A DNA stretch of 64,000 nucleotides from Pseudomonas saudimassiliensis (GTDB taxonomy: Bacteria > Pseudomonadota > Gammaproteobacteria > Pseudomonadales > Pseudomonadaceae), in contig NZ_LK391969.1 in assembly GCF_000939975.1 (NCBI RefSeq), positions 1,375,412-1,439,411 of the forward strand, read 5' to 3'. Below, in pieces: positions 52,343 to 62,179 of the stretch. Position numbers and translations under genes: made by a program. The notes below the pieces were generated by a model. It was not told the origin of the DNA, did no database searches, and worked only from the letters and a program-made list of their open reading frames with translations. Position 1 is the first letter of the stretch, and every line of letters starts with the position of its first letter.

Positions 52343-52370
52343 GATCTGTCAGCTGCGAACACATTTAAGA

Positions 52371-52446
<76 letters not shown>

Positions 52447-52456
52447 ATGGGCTCGC

Positions 52457-52484
52457 ATTATATAGGGATGGCTAATTCTGTAAA
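52457..52484 (-). promoter_or_regulatory. tRNA-Thr promoter
   Basis: On the minus strand, -35 TTTACA (52479-52484) and -10 TATAAT (52457-52462) are separated by 16 bases, with a GC-rich discriminator (GCGAGCCC) before the tRNA, typical of stringently controlled promoters. Confidence 0.8.
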
Positions 52485-52762
52485 GCATTGCGGGGTAGCG
52501 GAGCCACAATTTCTTCGTTTTTGCCCGCCAAACCTCTCTTCCTCACTTGTGAATTGTTTCTCTACCTTCACTTGACATTAGCGCCCTAACCCCTTGTTTG
52601 TTCATAGTTATTCAGGCTGGTTATTTTTTGTACTGATCTCTGCAGGCCGCGCCAGGCAAGGTTCCCGACCAGTTGCCAAGGGGTCATCAACATCTTTATG
52701 CACAGCAGTCGGGGATAACTGTGAATAGTGGATTGCTGTGGATAACTCTGTGCGCAACCGGT
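52485..52762. other. gene-free interval with DnaA-box-like cluster
   Basis: No gene is seen. Bases 52490-52640 are AT-rich. They are followed by TTATGCACA (52696-52704) and, in the opposite orientation, TGTGGATAA (52737-52745), both matching the DnaA box consensus TTATNCACA, plus a weaker relative (CGGGGATAA, 52710-52718). Confidence 0.5.
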
Positions 52763-53986
52763 TCACAGCATGGGTGTGCTTTGTGGGCGGATTTTTTCTG
52801 CGGTGAGGAGAAGATTGCGGGGGGTGAGCTGATATTCACAGAAGCGCCCCAGGCGCACCCGGTAGCCGGACTCCTGGAGAAACAGCGCACGATCCAGCAG
52901 CAACCAGATTTCCAGCGGGCGACGAAACAGGCCCGCCAGCAGTTCAAGGTTGCGCACCTGGGCGAGGCGCTGCCAACCGCGCTGTTCCAACTGCTCCCAG
53001 TTGGCGGGTTCAGGCAGTTGCAGCCCGTGGTGAGCGGCCAGGTCGCGGCAGAACGGGGCAATGCCGCCCTGCAATGCGCTTTCCGGGCGCGATGGGGTCG
53101 GCAGATAGTGGTCGATACCTCGGGTTTCGCGCTGCCAGAGATCGAAGGCCAGCCGCCAGGCCATGGACTGGTCGCGCAGCCGGCGCACGCGCTGGCCGGC
53201 GGTAATGCTTTCCTGCAGTGGCAGGCCCAGGTCCTCCCGCGTCAGGCGCAACTGTCCGTGGCGGGCGCTACACGAGAGGGGCTCGTATAGCGGCCCTTCG
53301 ATGCGGTTGTAGCAACAGGGGGACAAAGCAATCTGCGCGCACTCCCGGGCTACGGCCTGTTGCAGCAGGGTCATGTGCAACTGGCCGCAGGCATGCAGCG
53401 CGACCACGCTGTGCCGCGGCTGGAGCTGCTGCCAGGCCGGCGGCGTCAGCACATCCACATCCAAATGCCTGCTGCTGATGCCCAGCTCCCTGCCCAGCGC
53501 GGCGCCGGCCTGGTTGAGCGCGGCGTCGCGCTCCAGGCAGAGCAACGGCTGGCCGCCCTGCCAGGCCAGCAATCGACCCAGGTGTCCTTTACCCGCGCAC
53601 CAGTCCACCCATTCGCCGGTGGATTGCTGCCATTGGCGAGTAGTGCATTCGGCGAACCGGGTGATCTGCTGCCACTTGCGCCCGGGGATATGCCGGGTCA
53701 ACCGCTCCGGCACTGCCGCGGGCACTGCTTCGCTCCAGTCCGGCAGGCGGGTCAGGGCTATGGCTTGCCGGGCCAGGCTCGCGAATGGCTCCGGGGCGGC
53801 GAGCAGCTGTGGCTGGTTATGTGCCTGCTCTGCCTGTTCCAGGCTGCGCGCTCGCAGCCAGCGGGCGAGCTCGGGCAGGTCAGCTTCCCAGGGCAGTACT
53901 GGCGTGGTGAAGGGCTTGGCGCGCCAGAGTGCCTGGTGCTGGTGCAACCAGGCGTCCAGCTCGCTGAAACGGGCAGCGAAATCCAT
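52763..53986 (-). CDS. SAM-dependent methyltransferase (PF13679-like)
   Basis: A 407-residue cytoplasmic protein. The SAM-binding motif is VDWCAGKGHLGRLLA (about residues 140-155), followed by VVALHACG and SPCCYNR, the pattern of the Methyltransf_32 family. The substrate is unknown. ATG 53986 has GAGG upstream; a longer start at 54013 would overlap the permease gene. It is co-oriented with the amino-acid transporter genes. Confidence 0.8.
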   Translation of the reverse strand: MDFAARFSELDAWLHQHQALWRAKPFTTPVLPWEADLPELARWLRARSLEQAEQAHNQPQLLAAPEPFASLARQAIALTRLPDWSEAVPAAVPERLTRHIPGRKWQQITRFAECTTRQWQQSTGEWVDWCAGKGHLGRLLAWQGGQPLLCLERDAALNQAGAALGRELGISSRHLDVDVLTPPAWQQLQPRHSVVALHACGQLHMTLLQQAVARECAQIALSPCCYNRIEGPLYEPLSCSARHGQLRLTREDLGLPLQESITAGQRVRRLRDQSMAWRLAFDLWQRETRGIDHYLPTPSRPESALQGGIAPFCRDLAAHHGLQLPEPANWEQLEQRGWQRLAQVRNLELLAGLFRRPLEIWLLLDRALFLQESGYRVRLGRFCEYQLTPRNLLLTAEKIRPQSTPML

Positions 53987-53993
53987 GCCTGCC

Positions 53994-54695
53994 TCAGCGG
54001 TTACGGCTGGCATCCACTTTCAGCCAGCGTTCGACTAGCTTGAACAGCTGGGTAAACACCAGGGTGATGACCAGATAAATCAGGCCGGCAATCAGGAAGA
54101 ACATCTCGTACTGGTAGGTGCGCGCATTCAGGGTGCGCACCACGCCCATGATGTCCAGCAGCGTAACGGTGTAGACCACCGCGCTAGCCTTGAGCATGAG
54201 GATGACCTCGTTGCCGTAGGCCGGCAGACCGATGCGTACGGCCCGCGGCAGGATGATGTGCTGCAGCGCCTGGCGGCGGGACATGCCCAGGGCGCGGGCC
54301 GCTTCCACTTCACCCGGTGGCACGGCCTGGATGGCGCCACGCAGGATTTCGGCGATATAGGCCGCGGTATGCAGGGTCATGGTGATCAGCGCGCACCAGT
54401 AGGGCTCACGCAGGTAGGGCCAGAGGGCACTGTCGCGCACCACCTCGAACTGCGACAGGCCGTAGTACACCAGGAACAGCTGCAGCAGCAGCGGCGTGCC
54501 GCGGAAGAAGAAGATGTAGCTGTAGGGCAGCGCCCGGATGTACCAGTGGCGGGACGCCCGGGCCAGCCCCAGCGGGATGGCGAAGAACAGCCCCACCACC
54601 ACGGCGATGCCGACCAGCTGCAGGGTGACCAGGGTGCCGTCCCACAGCATCGGCGCCCATTGGATGATCATTTCCCAACGTTCGGCCCAGCTCAC
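53994..54695 (-). CDS. polar amino-acid ABC transporter permease (HisM-like)
   Basis: A 233-residue inner-membrane permease with about five helices. The EAA loop (VEAARALGMSRRQALQHIILP) contacts the ATPase. GTG 54695 overlaps the partner permease stop. The set resembles histidine/lysine/arginine uptake systems; the exact substrate cannot be read. Confidence 0.9.
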   Translation of the reverse strand: MSWAERWEMIIQWAPMLWDGTLVTLQLVGIAVVVGLFFAIPLGLARASRHWYIRALPYSYIFFFRGTPLLLQLFLVYYGLSQFEVVRDSALWPYLREPYWCALITMTLHTAAYIAEILRGAIQAVPPGEVEAARALGMSRRQALQHIILPRAVRIGLPAYGNEVILMLKASAVVYTVTLLDIMGVVRTLNARTYQYEMFFLIAGLIYLVITLVFTQLFKLVERWLKVDASRNR

Positions 54696-55384
54696 AGTTC
54701 AGTCCTCGTATAGCCCCGGTTGGCGCGATACTCAAACCAGTGCAGCGCTCCCATGATGATGACGGTCAGGCCCAGGTAGATCATGGCGGCCATGAAGTAG
54801 AAGGTGAAGGGTTCCTTGGTCGCATTGGCTGCTACCTGCGCCTTGCGCATGACCTCCTCCAGCGAGATCAGCGAGACCAGGGCGGTATCCTTGAGCAGGA
54901 TCAGGTACAGGTTGCCCAGCCCCGGCAATGCCACGCGCCACAGCTGCGGCAGGGTGATGCGCCAGAAGATCCGCAGCCGCGACATGCCCAGCGCCAGGCC
55001 GGCCTCGCGCTGCCCCGGCGGGATCGACAGCAGCGCGCCACGGAACACCTCGGTAGCATAGGCACCGAAGCACAGCGCCAGGGCGATGGTGCCGGCGGCA
55101 AAGGGGCTCAGGGTCAGGTAGGGATTGCCGAAGTGGCTACCCAGCCAGTTCATGATCGAGGTGGTGCCGTAATAGGCCATCAGCACCCAGAGGGTTTCCG
55201 GTACGCCGCGCACCACCGAGGTGTAGAAGTTGCCGACCCCACGCAAGCCGGTGCTGCTCGAGATCTTGGCACTGGCGCCCAGCAGGCCCAGCAGCAAGCC
55301 CAGCGCAACCGAAGCCAGGGACAAACGTATGGTCATCCAGGTCCCTTCAATCAGGGCTGGACCGAATCCGTGCAAATCAAGCAT
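54692..55384 (-). CDS. polar amino-acid ABC transporter permease (HisQ-like)
   Basis: A 230-residue permease, partner of the HisM-like protein, with EAA loop REAGLALGMSRLRIFWRITL. It follows the binding-protein gene after a 54-base gap that holds a strong hairpin, so it is probably expressed less than the binding protein. Confidence 0.9.
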   Translation of the reverse strand: MLDLHGFGPALIEGTWMTIRLSLASVALGLLLGLLGASAKISSSTGLRGVGNFYTSVVRGVPETLWVLMAYYGTTSIMNWLGSHFGNPYLTLSPFAAGTIALALCFGAYATEVFRGALLSIPPGQREAGLALGMSRLRIFWRITLPQLWRVALPGLGNLYLILLKDTALVSLISLEEVMRKAQVAANATKEPFTFYFMAAMIYLGLTVIIMGALHWFEYRANRGYTRTEL

Positions 55385-55411
55385 GAGTGTCAGGGTCTGT
55401 TGTCAGCGCAA

Positions 55412-55431
55412 CCGGGCCCCGCAGGGCCCGG
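55412..55431 (-). terminator. intra-operon GC-rich hairpin
   Basis: CCGGGCCC pairs with GGGCCCGG around CGCA, between the binding-protein gene and the permease gene. Such hairpins commonly protect the upstream mRNA or reduce read-through. No T-run follows. Confidence 0.6.
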
Positions 55432-55438
55432 CCTGGCA

Positions 55439-56191
55439 TCAGTAAATGCTGAAGGGGAAGTACTTGGCGTTGATCTTCTCGTAGGTACCGTCTTCGACGA
55501 TGGCTTCGAGGGCCTGGTTCAGGCGCTCGCGCAGCGGGTCGCCCTTGCGCACGGCAATGCCGATCTTGTCGTCGTTGAACACCGGCTCGCCCTTGAACTC
55601 GAAGTCGGCGCCAGCGTCGCTTTCCAGCCATTCGTACTGTACGAAGACGTCTGCCAGCACGCCATCGATGCGCCCGGACGCCATGTCGAGATAGGCGTTT
55701 TCCTGGGTGTCATACAGGCGGATGCTGACCACATCGGCCAGGTTCTCTTCCAGCCACTGGCCGGCGATGGTCGCCCGCTGGGCACCAATGGTCTTGCCCT
55801 TGAGATAACCCTTGTCGACGGCGAAGTCGCTCTTCTTCGGCGCCACGAACTGCAGCTTGTTGGTGTAGTAGGGGTTGGTGAAGTCCACCGCGCGCTTGCG
55901 CTCATCGGTAATCGACATGGACGCAACGATGAAGTCGAAGCGGCGGGTGTTCAGCGCCGGGATGATACCGTCCCAGTCCGAGGTCACCACGGAGCATTCG
56001 GCGCCCATCTTCTCACACAGGGCGTGGGCGATATCCAGGTCGAAGCCCACGGCCTTGCCAGTGTTGTCGATTTCATTGAAAGGGGGGTAAGCACCCTCGG
56101 TGCCGATGCGCAGCTTATCCGCTGCTACTGCCTGACCGCCGAGGAGAACAGCGGCCAGGGCCGCCAGGAGAACTGCCTTGTAGCTTTTCAT
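55439..56191 (-). CDS. periplasmic amino-acid-binding protein
   Basis: A 250-residue solute-binding protein of family 3. The signal peptide ends at about residue 23 (GQAVAAD), and the domain opens with LRIGTEGAYPPFNEID, typical of basic amino-acid binders (ArgT/HisJ-like). ATG 56191 overlaps the ATPase stop (ATGA). Confidence 0.9.
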   Translation of the reverse strand: MKSYKAVLLAALAAVLLGGQAVAADKLRIGTEGAYPPFNEIDNTGKAVGFDLDIAHALCEKMGAECSVVTSDWDGIIPALNTRRFDFIVASMSITDERKRAVDFTNPYYTNKLQFVAPKKSDFAVDKGYLKGKTIGAQRATIAGQWLEENLADVVSIRLYDTQENAYLDMASGRIDGVLADVFVQYEWLESDAGADFEFKGEPVFNDDKIGIAVRKGDPLRERLNQALEAIVEDGTYEKINAKYFPFSIY

Positions 56192-56970
56192 CGATACTGC
56201 TCCTTCTTGTGGCTGGACATGAACTGTTTGCAACGCTCGGAGCTGGGATTGTCGAATACCTGCTCCGGTGTACCGATCTCCTCCACCTGCCCCTGGTGCA
56301 GGAACATCACCTGGCTGGATACCTGGCGGGCGAAGCCCATTTCATGGGTAACCAACAGCATAGTACGTCCTTCGTCGGCCAGCGCCCGAATCACCATGAG
56401 CACTTCCTGGACCATTTCCGGGTCCAGTGCCGAGGTCGGCTCGTCGAACAGGATAACCTTGGGTTGCATGGCCAGGGTACGGGCGATGGCGGCGCGTTGT
56501 TGCTGACCACCGGACAGCTGTGCCGGGAAGGCATGGCGCTTGTCGGCAATGCCGACCTTCTCGAGGAACACCTCGGCAGCGGCGACCGCATCCACCTTGG
56601 ACTGGCCGAGCACCCGGCGCGGGGCCTCGATGATGTTGTCGAGGATGCTCATGTGCGGCCAGAGGTTGAAGCTCTGGAACACGAAGCCGACCCGGGCCCG
56701 CAGGCGATTGATCTGGGCGTTGTCTGCCGCAACCAGCGCGCCATCGCGGCCGGGCTTGAGCTTGAGCTCCTCGCCGGCGACCAGGATCTGGCCTGCGTGG
56801 GGGTTCTCCAGCAGATTGATGCAACGCAGCAGGGTGCTTTTGCCGGAACCGGACGAACCGAGGATGGAAATCACGTCGCCATCACGGGCAACCAGATCAA
56901 CACCCTTGAGTACCTCCAGATCACCATAGCGCTTGTGCAGGTTGCGCACTTCGAGAGCAGGGGGGGTCAC
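56188..56970 (-). CDS. polar amino-acid ABC transporter ATPase (HisP-like)
   Basis: A 260-residue ATPase with Walker A GSSGSGKST, signature LSGGQQQR and Walker B VILFDEPTSALD. It is the first gene of the four-gene transporter operon and starts with GTG. Energises uptake through the two permeases. Confidence 0.93.
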   Translation of the reverse strand: MTPPALEVRNLHKRYGDLEVLKGVDLVARDGDVISILGSSGSGKSTLLRCINLLENPHAGQILVAGEELKLKPGRDGALVAADNAQINRLRARVGFVFQSFNLWPHMSILDNIIEAPRRVLGQSKVDAVAAAEVFLEKVGIADKRHAFPAQLSGGQQQRAAIARTLAMQPKVILFDEPTSALDPEMVQEVLMVIRALADEGRTMLLVTHEMGFARQVSSQVMFLHQGQVEEIGTPEQVFDNPSSERCKQFMSSHKKEQYR

Positions 56971-57181
56971 GTATCGTTATCCATTTTGAAGCAATTGGGC
57001 AAAACTAGCACAGCCGCTGGGTTCGACCAAGATGCTGTGATTGCGAGCCGACCAACACCGCGCCGTGCCTGGGTGCCTGCACCTGACGCCGGCTGATTGG
57101 TAGGTCAGCCAAGCCCAATGGCCGCTGATATGGGCATGCCATGGGCCGCGACCGTTCGGTCACTGCCACACGCCAATAAAA

Positions 57182-57209
57182 AAGCCCGCTGGTATAAGCC
57201 AGCGGGCTT
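57182..57209 (-). terminator. tRNA-Phe terminator
   Basis: An 11-bp stem (AAGCCCGCTGG and its complement, 6-base loop) is followed on the minus strand by a run of T residues (TTTTTTATT), just after the tRNA-Phe gene. Confidence 0.9.
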
Positions 57210-57216
57210 GGAATAA

Positions 57217-57292
57217 TGGTGCCCAGGGACGGAATCGAACCGCCGACACGGGGATTTTCAATCCCCTGCTCTACCGACTGAGCTACCTGGGC
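57217..57292 (-). tRNA. tRNA-Phe (GAA anticodon)
   Basis: A 76-base cloverleaf with CCA encoded. The acceptor stem GCCCAGG pairs with CCTGGGC. The anticodon loop TTGAAAA gives anticodon GAA (reads UUC/UUU). Its own promoter and terminator flank it. Confidence 0.96.
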
Positions 57293-57303
57293 AACGGGGC
57301 GCT

Positions 57304-57332
57304 ATTAAACGATTCGGCGCCTTGCATGTCAA
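57304..57332 (-). promoter_or_regulatory. tRNA-Phe promoter
   Basis: Minus-strand -35 TTGACA (57327-57332), 17-base spacer, -10 TTTAAT (57304-57309), then a GC-rich discriminator (GCGCCCC). Confidence 0.75.
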
Positions 57333-57389
57333 GCGTCGGCTGAAGATATTTTCACTTTTTTCAGCCGCTTAGCCCCGACGCTCGATTTC

Positions 57390-57662
57390 TCAGGCGCTGG
57401 GCGGTACATAACCCTCGGCCTGGGCATAATCTTCACCGGCCAGGAACTTGTCCATTTCCGCCTGCAGGAACTTGCGGTCCTCGGCGTCCATCATGTTCAG
57501 CCGCCGCTCATTGATCAGCATGGTCTGGTGGGCCTGCCATTCATCCCAGGCTTTCTTCGATACGTCCTTGAAGATGGCCTCGCCCTTCGGGCCGGGGTAT
57601 GGCGGTCGATCGAGACCGGGCAGTTCCTGCTTGTATTTGCGACATAACACCGTGCGCGACAT
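57390..57662 (-). CDS. yggX: YggX family iron-trafficking protein
   Basis: A 90-residue cytoplasmic protein that protects iron-sulfur enzymes from oxidative damage and is proposed to traffic Fe(II). It starts with the family's MSRTV and Cys in [17 protein letters not shown] 57662 follows mutY by 10 bases; mutY itself is an Fe-S enzyme, and this pairing is conserved in gammaproteobacteria. Confidence 0.95.
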   Translation of the reverse strand: MSRTVLCRKYKQELPGLDRPPYPGPKGEAIFKDVSKKAWDEWQAHQTMLINERRLNMMDAEDRKFLQAEMDKFLAGEDYAQAEGYVPPSA

Positions 57663-57672
57663 GGGCACCTCC

Positions 57673-58725
57673 TCAAACAACCGGATCGAGAATCTGTTCG
57701 GCCCGCTTGAGCAGCTTGCTGACCGGTGCGGCCAGGCCCAGGCGGGAAGGTTGGCGCAGGTTATACCAGACCTGCCCGGCTTCGGCCACGCCGGGAGTCG
57801 GCTCGACCCGCACCAGCAGCGGCTGGATATCCAGGTGGAAGTGGCTGAAGGTATGCCTGAGTGGCTCCAGCGCTTCGGTCGCCTGCACCGGCCAACCCAG
57901 CTGCGCCAGCAGGTCCGCCAGCGCCGCCTGGTCATCCAGTTGCGGCGGGCACCACAGGCCGCCCCACAGACCGCTGTCGGGGCGGCGCTGCAGCCAGATA
58001 TCGCCGTCGGGGTTGACCAGTAGCGGCATCACGCACTGGCGCACCGGCAATGCCTTGCGCGGCTTGGAGTTGGGGTAGGCAGTAGGCGTCCCGAGCATGC
58101 GTGCGGCGCAGCCGGCCTGCAGCGGGCACAGCAGGCAGGACGGTTTGCTGCGGGTGCACAGGGTGGCACCCAGGTCCATCATCGCCTGGGTGTAGTGACC
58201 GAAGCGCTGCGTCGGCGTATAGCCTTCGGCGATCTGCCACAGCCGATCGTGCACCGCCTTGTCCCCGGGCCAGCCTTCAACCGCATGGTAACGGGCCAGC
58301 ACGCGCTTGACATTGCCGTCCAGAATCGCCGCGCGCAGCCCCATGCTCAGACTGGCAATGGCCCCGGCGGTGGAGCGACCGATCCCCGGTAGCGCCTCCA
58401 GCCCCTCGATGCTGGCGGGAAACACACCGCCGTGCTCATTGACCACAATCTGCGCGGTCTTGTGCAGATTGCGCGCCCGGCTGTAGTAGCCGAGCCCGGT
58501 CCACAGGTGCAGCACCTCGTCGGGATCCGCCGCGGCCAGCGCCTGGACATCCGGCAGGGTGGCCATGAAGCGCTGGTAGTAGGGGATCACCGTGGCGACC
58601 TGGGTCTGCTGCAGCATGATCTCGGACACCCAGACACGATAGGGCGTCATGTCCTGCTGCCACGGCAGGTCCTTGCGGCCGTGCCGGTCGTACCAGGCCA
58701 GTACCGCATCAGCAAAGGTACTCAC
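57673..58725 (-). CDS. mutY: adenine DNA glycosylase MutY
   Basis: A 350-residue base-excision enzyme that removes adenine mispaired with 8-oxoguanine. The catalytic Glu is in SEIMLQQTQ, the catalytic Asp in MMDLGATLC, and the HhH motif is [11 protein letters not shown]. The 4Fe-4S cluster has the usual C-x6-C-x2-C-x5-C spacing. The C-terminal NUDIX-like domain recognises 8-oxoG. GTG 58725 overlaps the asmA stop. Confidence 0.95.
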   Translation of the reverse strand: MSTFADAVLAWYDRHGRKDLPWQQDMTPYRVWVSEIMLQQTQVATVIPYYQRFMATLPDVQALAAADPDEVLHLWTGLGYYSRARNLHKTAQIVVNEHGGVFPASIEGLEALPGIGRSTAGAIASLSMGLRAAILDGNVKRVLARYHAVEGWPGDKAVHDRLWQIAEGYTPTQRFGHYTQAMMDLGATLCTRSKPSCLLCPLQAGCAARMLGTPTAYPNSKPRKALPVRQCVMPLLVNPDGDIWLQRRPDSGLWGGLWCPPQLDDQAALADLLAQLGWPVQATEALEPLRHTFSHFHLDIQPLLVRVEPTPGVAEAGQVWYNLRQPSRLGLAAPVSKLLKRAEQILDPVV

Positions 58726-60905
58726 CGGCCGAACAGCCCCTTGAGCGCGTCGCGCACTGCCGGCGCCTTGTCACCGAGCTCCTCTTCCAGCTTCTCGTTC
58801 ACCTTGTCGCCGACCTTGCGCTCGGCCTCGTTGCGCAGCAGCTGGCCGGCGATGCGGGTCACGCCCTGGGTATCCACCCCGCAGCTCTTCGCCGCGTTGT
58901 GCAGGTAACCGTCGCAGCGGACCGGCCATTCGATACCGACGTAGCGCTCATTCACCTGGCAGGCGGGATCGGGCATGTCGCTCTTGTCGCCCTCCAGCAG
59001 CAGGCCCACGCGATAATCCAGGCGCTGTTCCGGCAGGTTGATGTCGCCATTACCCTTGGCCGCAATGCCCGGCAGCGCGGCAATCAGGTCGCGGTTGTTG
59101 ATGTTGCCGTCGACAATCTGGAAGCTGCCGCCCAGCTTGGCAAAGGGCGTATCCGTGCCGCCGTGCTCGGCGCTCAGCGGCTTGCGGTTGGCCAGGGCAA
59201 TCGCCTGGCACAACTTCTGTTCGAGGTTGACCCCGAGCAGGGCGCCGTCAGCCACGTCGAACCGCACATCCCCGTTGAGACCATTGATCCACTGCCGCAT
59301 GCTGTTACCACGGGTGGTCAGCTGCATGTTCAGGTCCAGCTTGCCGCGGAACTGTTCGGCCATCTCGTAGGCGCGCTGCAGCGCCAGCGAGTCCACGCCG
59401 TCCAGTTTGCCGTTCAGGCTCAGGGCGGCCGGTGCGCGGGTGGCGTTGAGCGTGGCGGTAGCGGCGAACTGGCCGCCAAAGACACCGCCCTCGAACTGCT
59501 TCAGCTGCACATTGCCATCCACTGCCTCCACGGCGGCCTTGAACGGGCTGACGGTCTGACCGGTCAGTTGCACCCGCTGCAGATCCAGGCTGCCAATGAC
59601 ATTCAACCCGGTCAGGGTATCCAGCGGCAGTACTGCCTCGTTACTCCAGGGCTCCGGCGCCCGCTTGGAAGCGCTACCGCCCTGCCCTGCTGCCGCCGGC
59701 GCGGACTTTTCCGCGGGCGGCGGCAGGTAGTGATCGATATTCAGACTGTCACCACGCAGGTCGAAGCGCACCGCCTGGCGTTCCAGGTCGGCCAGGCCCA
59801 TGCTGCCGGTCAATTCAGTACCATCGACCAGCAGCTTGAGGTTCTCCAGCATCAGGCTGTTGCCGCTGCCGGCGAGATCGGCGTTCAGCGCCACCTTGCT
59901 CAGGGCGTTGTTCTGCGCCATGGCCGGCAGGCTCTGACCCAAGGCATGCATCAGCGCCCGGGCGTCGAACTCGGCAATACTCAGGGTGCCGGCCAGTTGC
60001 GGATCGCCATCCAGCTGGCTCGCCGTCAGTTGCCCGGTCGCGCGCAGGTCCGCCAACGACAGGCGCAGCTGCTTCAGCTCGGCTACCTGCCGCTGCAGGT
60101 CGATGACGCTGTCACCCTGCAGCTGCATGTTCACCGCACGGCCACCGAAGGGGTCGCCGCTGGCGTCCAATTTCAGGTCGAAGCCATCCAGCTGGTACTG
60201 TTCGCTGTCCAACGCAAAACTGGCGACGGTACGCAGGTCGATACGCACCCGCATGGCGGGCTGGCCGGTCACCAACAGGCCGAGAAACTCGACATCGAAG
60301 GGTTCGTTCTCGATCAGCGCGCCGGTGCTCAGGTTCACATCCTCCAGCGTTACTTTCTGGGCGGTGCGTCGGTCCAGATAGCTCACCGCGGCATTGGTTA
60401 TCCGTACGCTCTCCACCGCCACATCCAGCCGGCCATGCTCCTCCGCTTCGGCCTCTGCCTCGGCTTCCCCGGCCGGGCCCTTGCCAGCGGCTTGCGCTTC
60501 GCCCTGCGGCCCGATGGTGGACCAGTTGGCCACGCCGTTCTCGTCCACCTCCAGGTTCAGGCTGATGCTGTCGAGAATCACGTCACTCATGCGCAGCTGC
60601 TTGCGCAGCAGCGGCAACACTTCCACGCCCAGCCCCATGCTGCCGATGCTGGCCAGGGCCTGCTCGGGGTGCTCCAGCGGCGCGAGACCCACGTTCTTGA
60701 GCTCGATACCCAGCCAGGGGAACAATGACCAGCCGATATCACCACCCAGGGTCAGCTCGACATTGGCCTGCTCCCGGGCGGCCTGGCGAATCTGTTCCTT
60801 GTAGTCGTTGGGGTCGAACATGCGGGTCACGAAGAACAGCACCGCAACGACCAGCACGACCACAACCAGCAGCACCAGACCGATGATCTTGGCCAGTTTT
60901 TTCAT
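58722..60905 (-). CDS. asmA: AsmA family protein
   Basis: A 727-residue inner-membrane-anchored protein with one N-terminal helix (about 5-27) and a long beta-rich periplasmic part. AsmA-like proteins are involved in outer-membrane lipid homeostasis. A Glu/Ala-rich repeat ([10 protein letters not shown], about residues 147-157) is a local oddity. It is the first gene of asmA-mutY-yggX. Confidence 0.9.
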   Translation of the reverse strand: MKKLAKIIGLVLLVVVVLVVAVLFFVTRMFDPNDYKEQIRQAAREQANVELTLGGDIGWSLFPWLGIELKNVGLAPLEHPEQALASIGSMGLGVEVLPLLRKQLRMSDVILDSISLNLEVDENGVANWSTIGPQGEAQAAGKGPAGEAEAEAEAEEHGRLDVAVESVRITNAAVSYLDRRTAQKVTLEDVNLSTGALIENEPFDVEFLGLLVTGQPAMRVRIDLRTVASFALDSEQYQLDGFDLKLDASGDPFGGRAVNMQLQGDSVIDLQRQVAELKQLRLSLADLRATGQLTASQLDGDPQLAGTLSIAEFDARALMHALGQSLPAMAQNNALSKVALNADLAGSGNSLMLENLKLLVDGTELTGSMGLADLERQAVRFDLRGDSLNIDHYLPPPAEKSAPAAAGQGGSASKRAPEPWSNEAVLPLDTLTGLNVIGSLDLQRVQLTGQTVSPFKAAVEAVDGNVQLKQFEGGVFGGQFAATATLNATRAPAALSLNGKLDGVDSLALQRAYEMAEQFRGKLDLNMQLTTRGNSMRQWINGLNGDVRFDVADGALLGVNLEQKLCQAIALANRKPLSAEHGGTDTPFAKLGGSFQIVDGNINNRDLIAALPGIAAKGNGDINLPEQRLDYRVGLLLEGDKSDMPDPACQVNERYVGIEWPVRCDGYLHNAAKSCGVDTQGVTRIAGQLLRNEAERKVGDKVNEKLEEELGDKAPAVRDALKGLFGR

Positions 60906-60939
60906 GATTACTCCAGTGAATCTGTTTGATCGGGAAACA

Positions 60940-62052
60940 TTAAAGCTTGTCCAGCAATGTTGCCACCTCTTCCCCCAGGGCGAGACTGGCGGTCAGGCCC
61001 GGCGACTCGATGCCGAACAGGCTGATGAGGCCTGGCACGCCATGCTCCGCCGGCCCCTGCAGCTGGAAATCCGCCGCCGCCTCGCCAGGCCCGCTGAGCT
61101 TGGCGCGCACCCCGGTGTAGCCGGGCACCAGGCGCTCGGGTTGGCAACCGGGCCAGTAGCGCTGGATCGCCCGGGCAAACCGCCCGGCCAGGTGCTCATC
61201 GATGCGGTAGTCCAGCGCCTCGGTGTAATGCACATCCGGGCCGAAGCGCAGCTGCCCGCCCAGGTCGAGGGTGGCATGGATTCCCAGCCCGGCGGTACCG
61301 GGCTCGGGCATCGGGTAGATCAGATGTCGGAACGGCGACCGACCGGCATAGCTGTAATACCGGCCCTGGCAGTAGTGCAGCGACGGGATCGAGGCGGCGT
61401 TGTAGCCCTCCACCCGGCTAGCCAACTGCTGGGCAAACAGGCCACCGGCATTGATCAGGTAACGGCAGCGCAACTCGAACGTCTCACCCGCGCTGCTGCC
61501 ATGCACCCGCAATAGACCCTGCTCCCGGTCCACCCGTTCCACCCGGGTACGCAGGGCGAGCTGGCCACCGTGGCGCAGCAGCATGGCCTCGAAGGATTGC
61601 ATCAAAGCATGGCTGTCGATAATGCCGGTAGTGGGTGAGAGCAGCCCGGCCACGGCCTGCAGTTGCGGCTCCAAGCGGTAAATTTGCGATGCGTCCAACG
61701 GCTGCAGCTCTACTCCGTTGGCCGCCGCGTTAGCGCGCAGTGCCGCCAGCGCCGGCAGCTCTTCCATGCTGGTGGCCACCAGCAGCTTGCCGAGCGGACG
61801 ATGCGGCACCTGGTGCTGCGCGCACCAGCGGTACAGCAGCTCCCGGCCCTGCCGGCAGAGGCGCGCCTTGAGCGAGCCCGGCGGATAATAGAGCCCGGCA
61901 TGGATCACTTCACTGTTGCGGCTGGAAGCGTGCTGACCGATCCAGGCCTCCTGCTCCAGTACCAGCACGGAGCGGCCCGCCACGGCCAGCCGCTGGGCTA
62001 TCGCCAGTCCGACTACGCCCGCTCCCACCACCATCACATCGAAATCGGCCAC
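60940..62052 (-). CDS. FAD-dependent oxidoreductase (LhgO/DAO-like)
   Basis: A 370-residue flavoprotein. The dinucleotide-binding motif is VVGAGVVGLAIAQRL near the N-terminus. The HSRN-like segment (ASSRNSEVIHAGLYY) and the GIESPGLTASLALG end match the L-2-hydroxyglutarate oxidase/DAO group. GTG 62052 is favoured by GAGG upstream and by length. Exact substrate is unproven. Confidence 0.85.
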   Translation of the reverse strand: MADFDVMVVGAGVVGLAIAQRLAVAGRSVLVLEQEAWIGQHASSRNSEVIHAGLYYPPGSLKARLCRQGRELLYRWCAQHQVPHRPLGKLLVATSMEELPALAALRANAAANGVELQPLDASQIYRLEPQLQAVAGLLSPTTGIIDSHALMQSFEAMLLRHGGQLALRTRVERVDREQGLLRVHGSSAGETFELRCRYLINAGGLFAQQLASRVEGYNAASIPSLHYCQGRYYSYAGRSPFRHLIYPMPEPGTAGLGIHATLDLGGQLRFGPDVHYTEALDYRIDEHLAGRFARAIQRYWPGCQPERLVPGYTGVRAKLSGPGEAAADFQLQGPAEHGVPGLISLFGIESPGLTASLALGEEVATLLDKL

Positions 62053-62179
62053 AACTGCCTCGGCTAGGATATTTACCCACCATTCTGCCCCCTGCCCACC
62101 GGCAAGGAAAGGCACACAAGACGCGCAAAGCCGGGTGGATGCGTTAGGATGGCAGTCCCTGAATTCGAGATAATCCGCG

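Noticed and set aside
54740..56506. 588-residue plus-strand frame opposite the amino-acid transporter
   Set aside because: Covers four well-supported ABC transporter genes on the other strand; no ribosome site or recognised domain.
58899..60728. 609-residue plus-strand frame opposite asmA
   Set aside because: Gln/His-rich low-complexity shadow of the AsmA gene, which has a clear signal and domain match.
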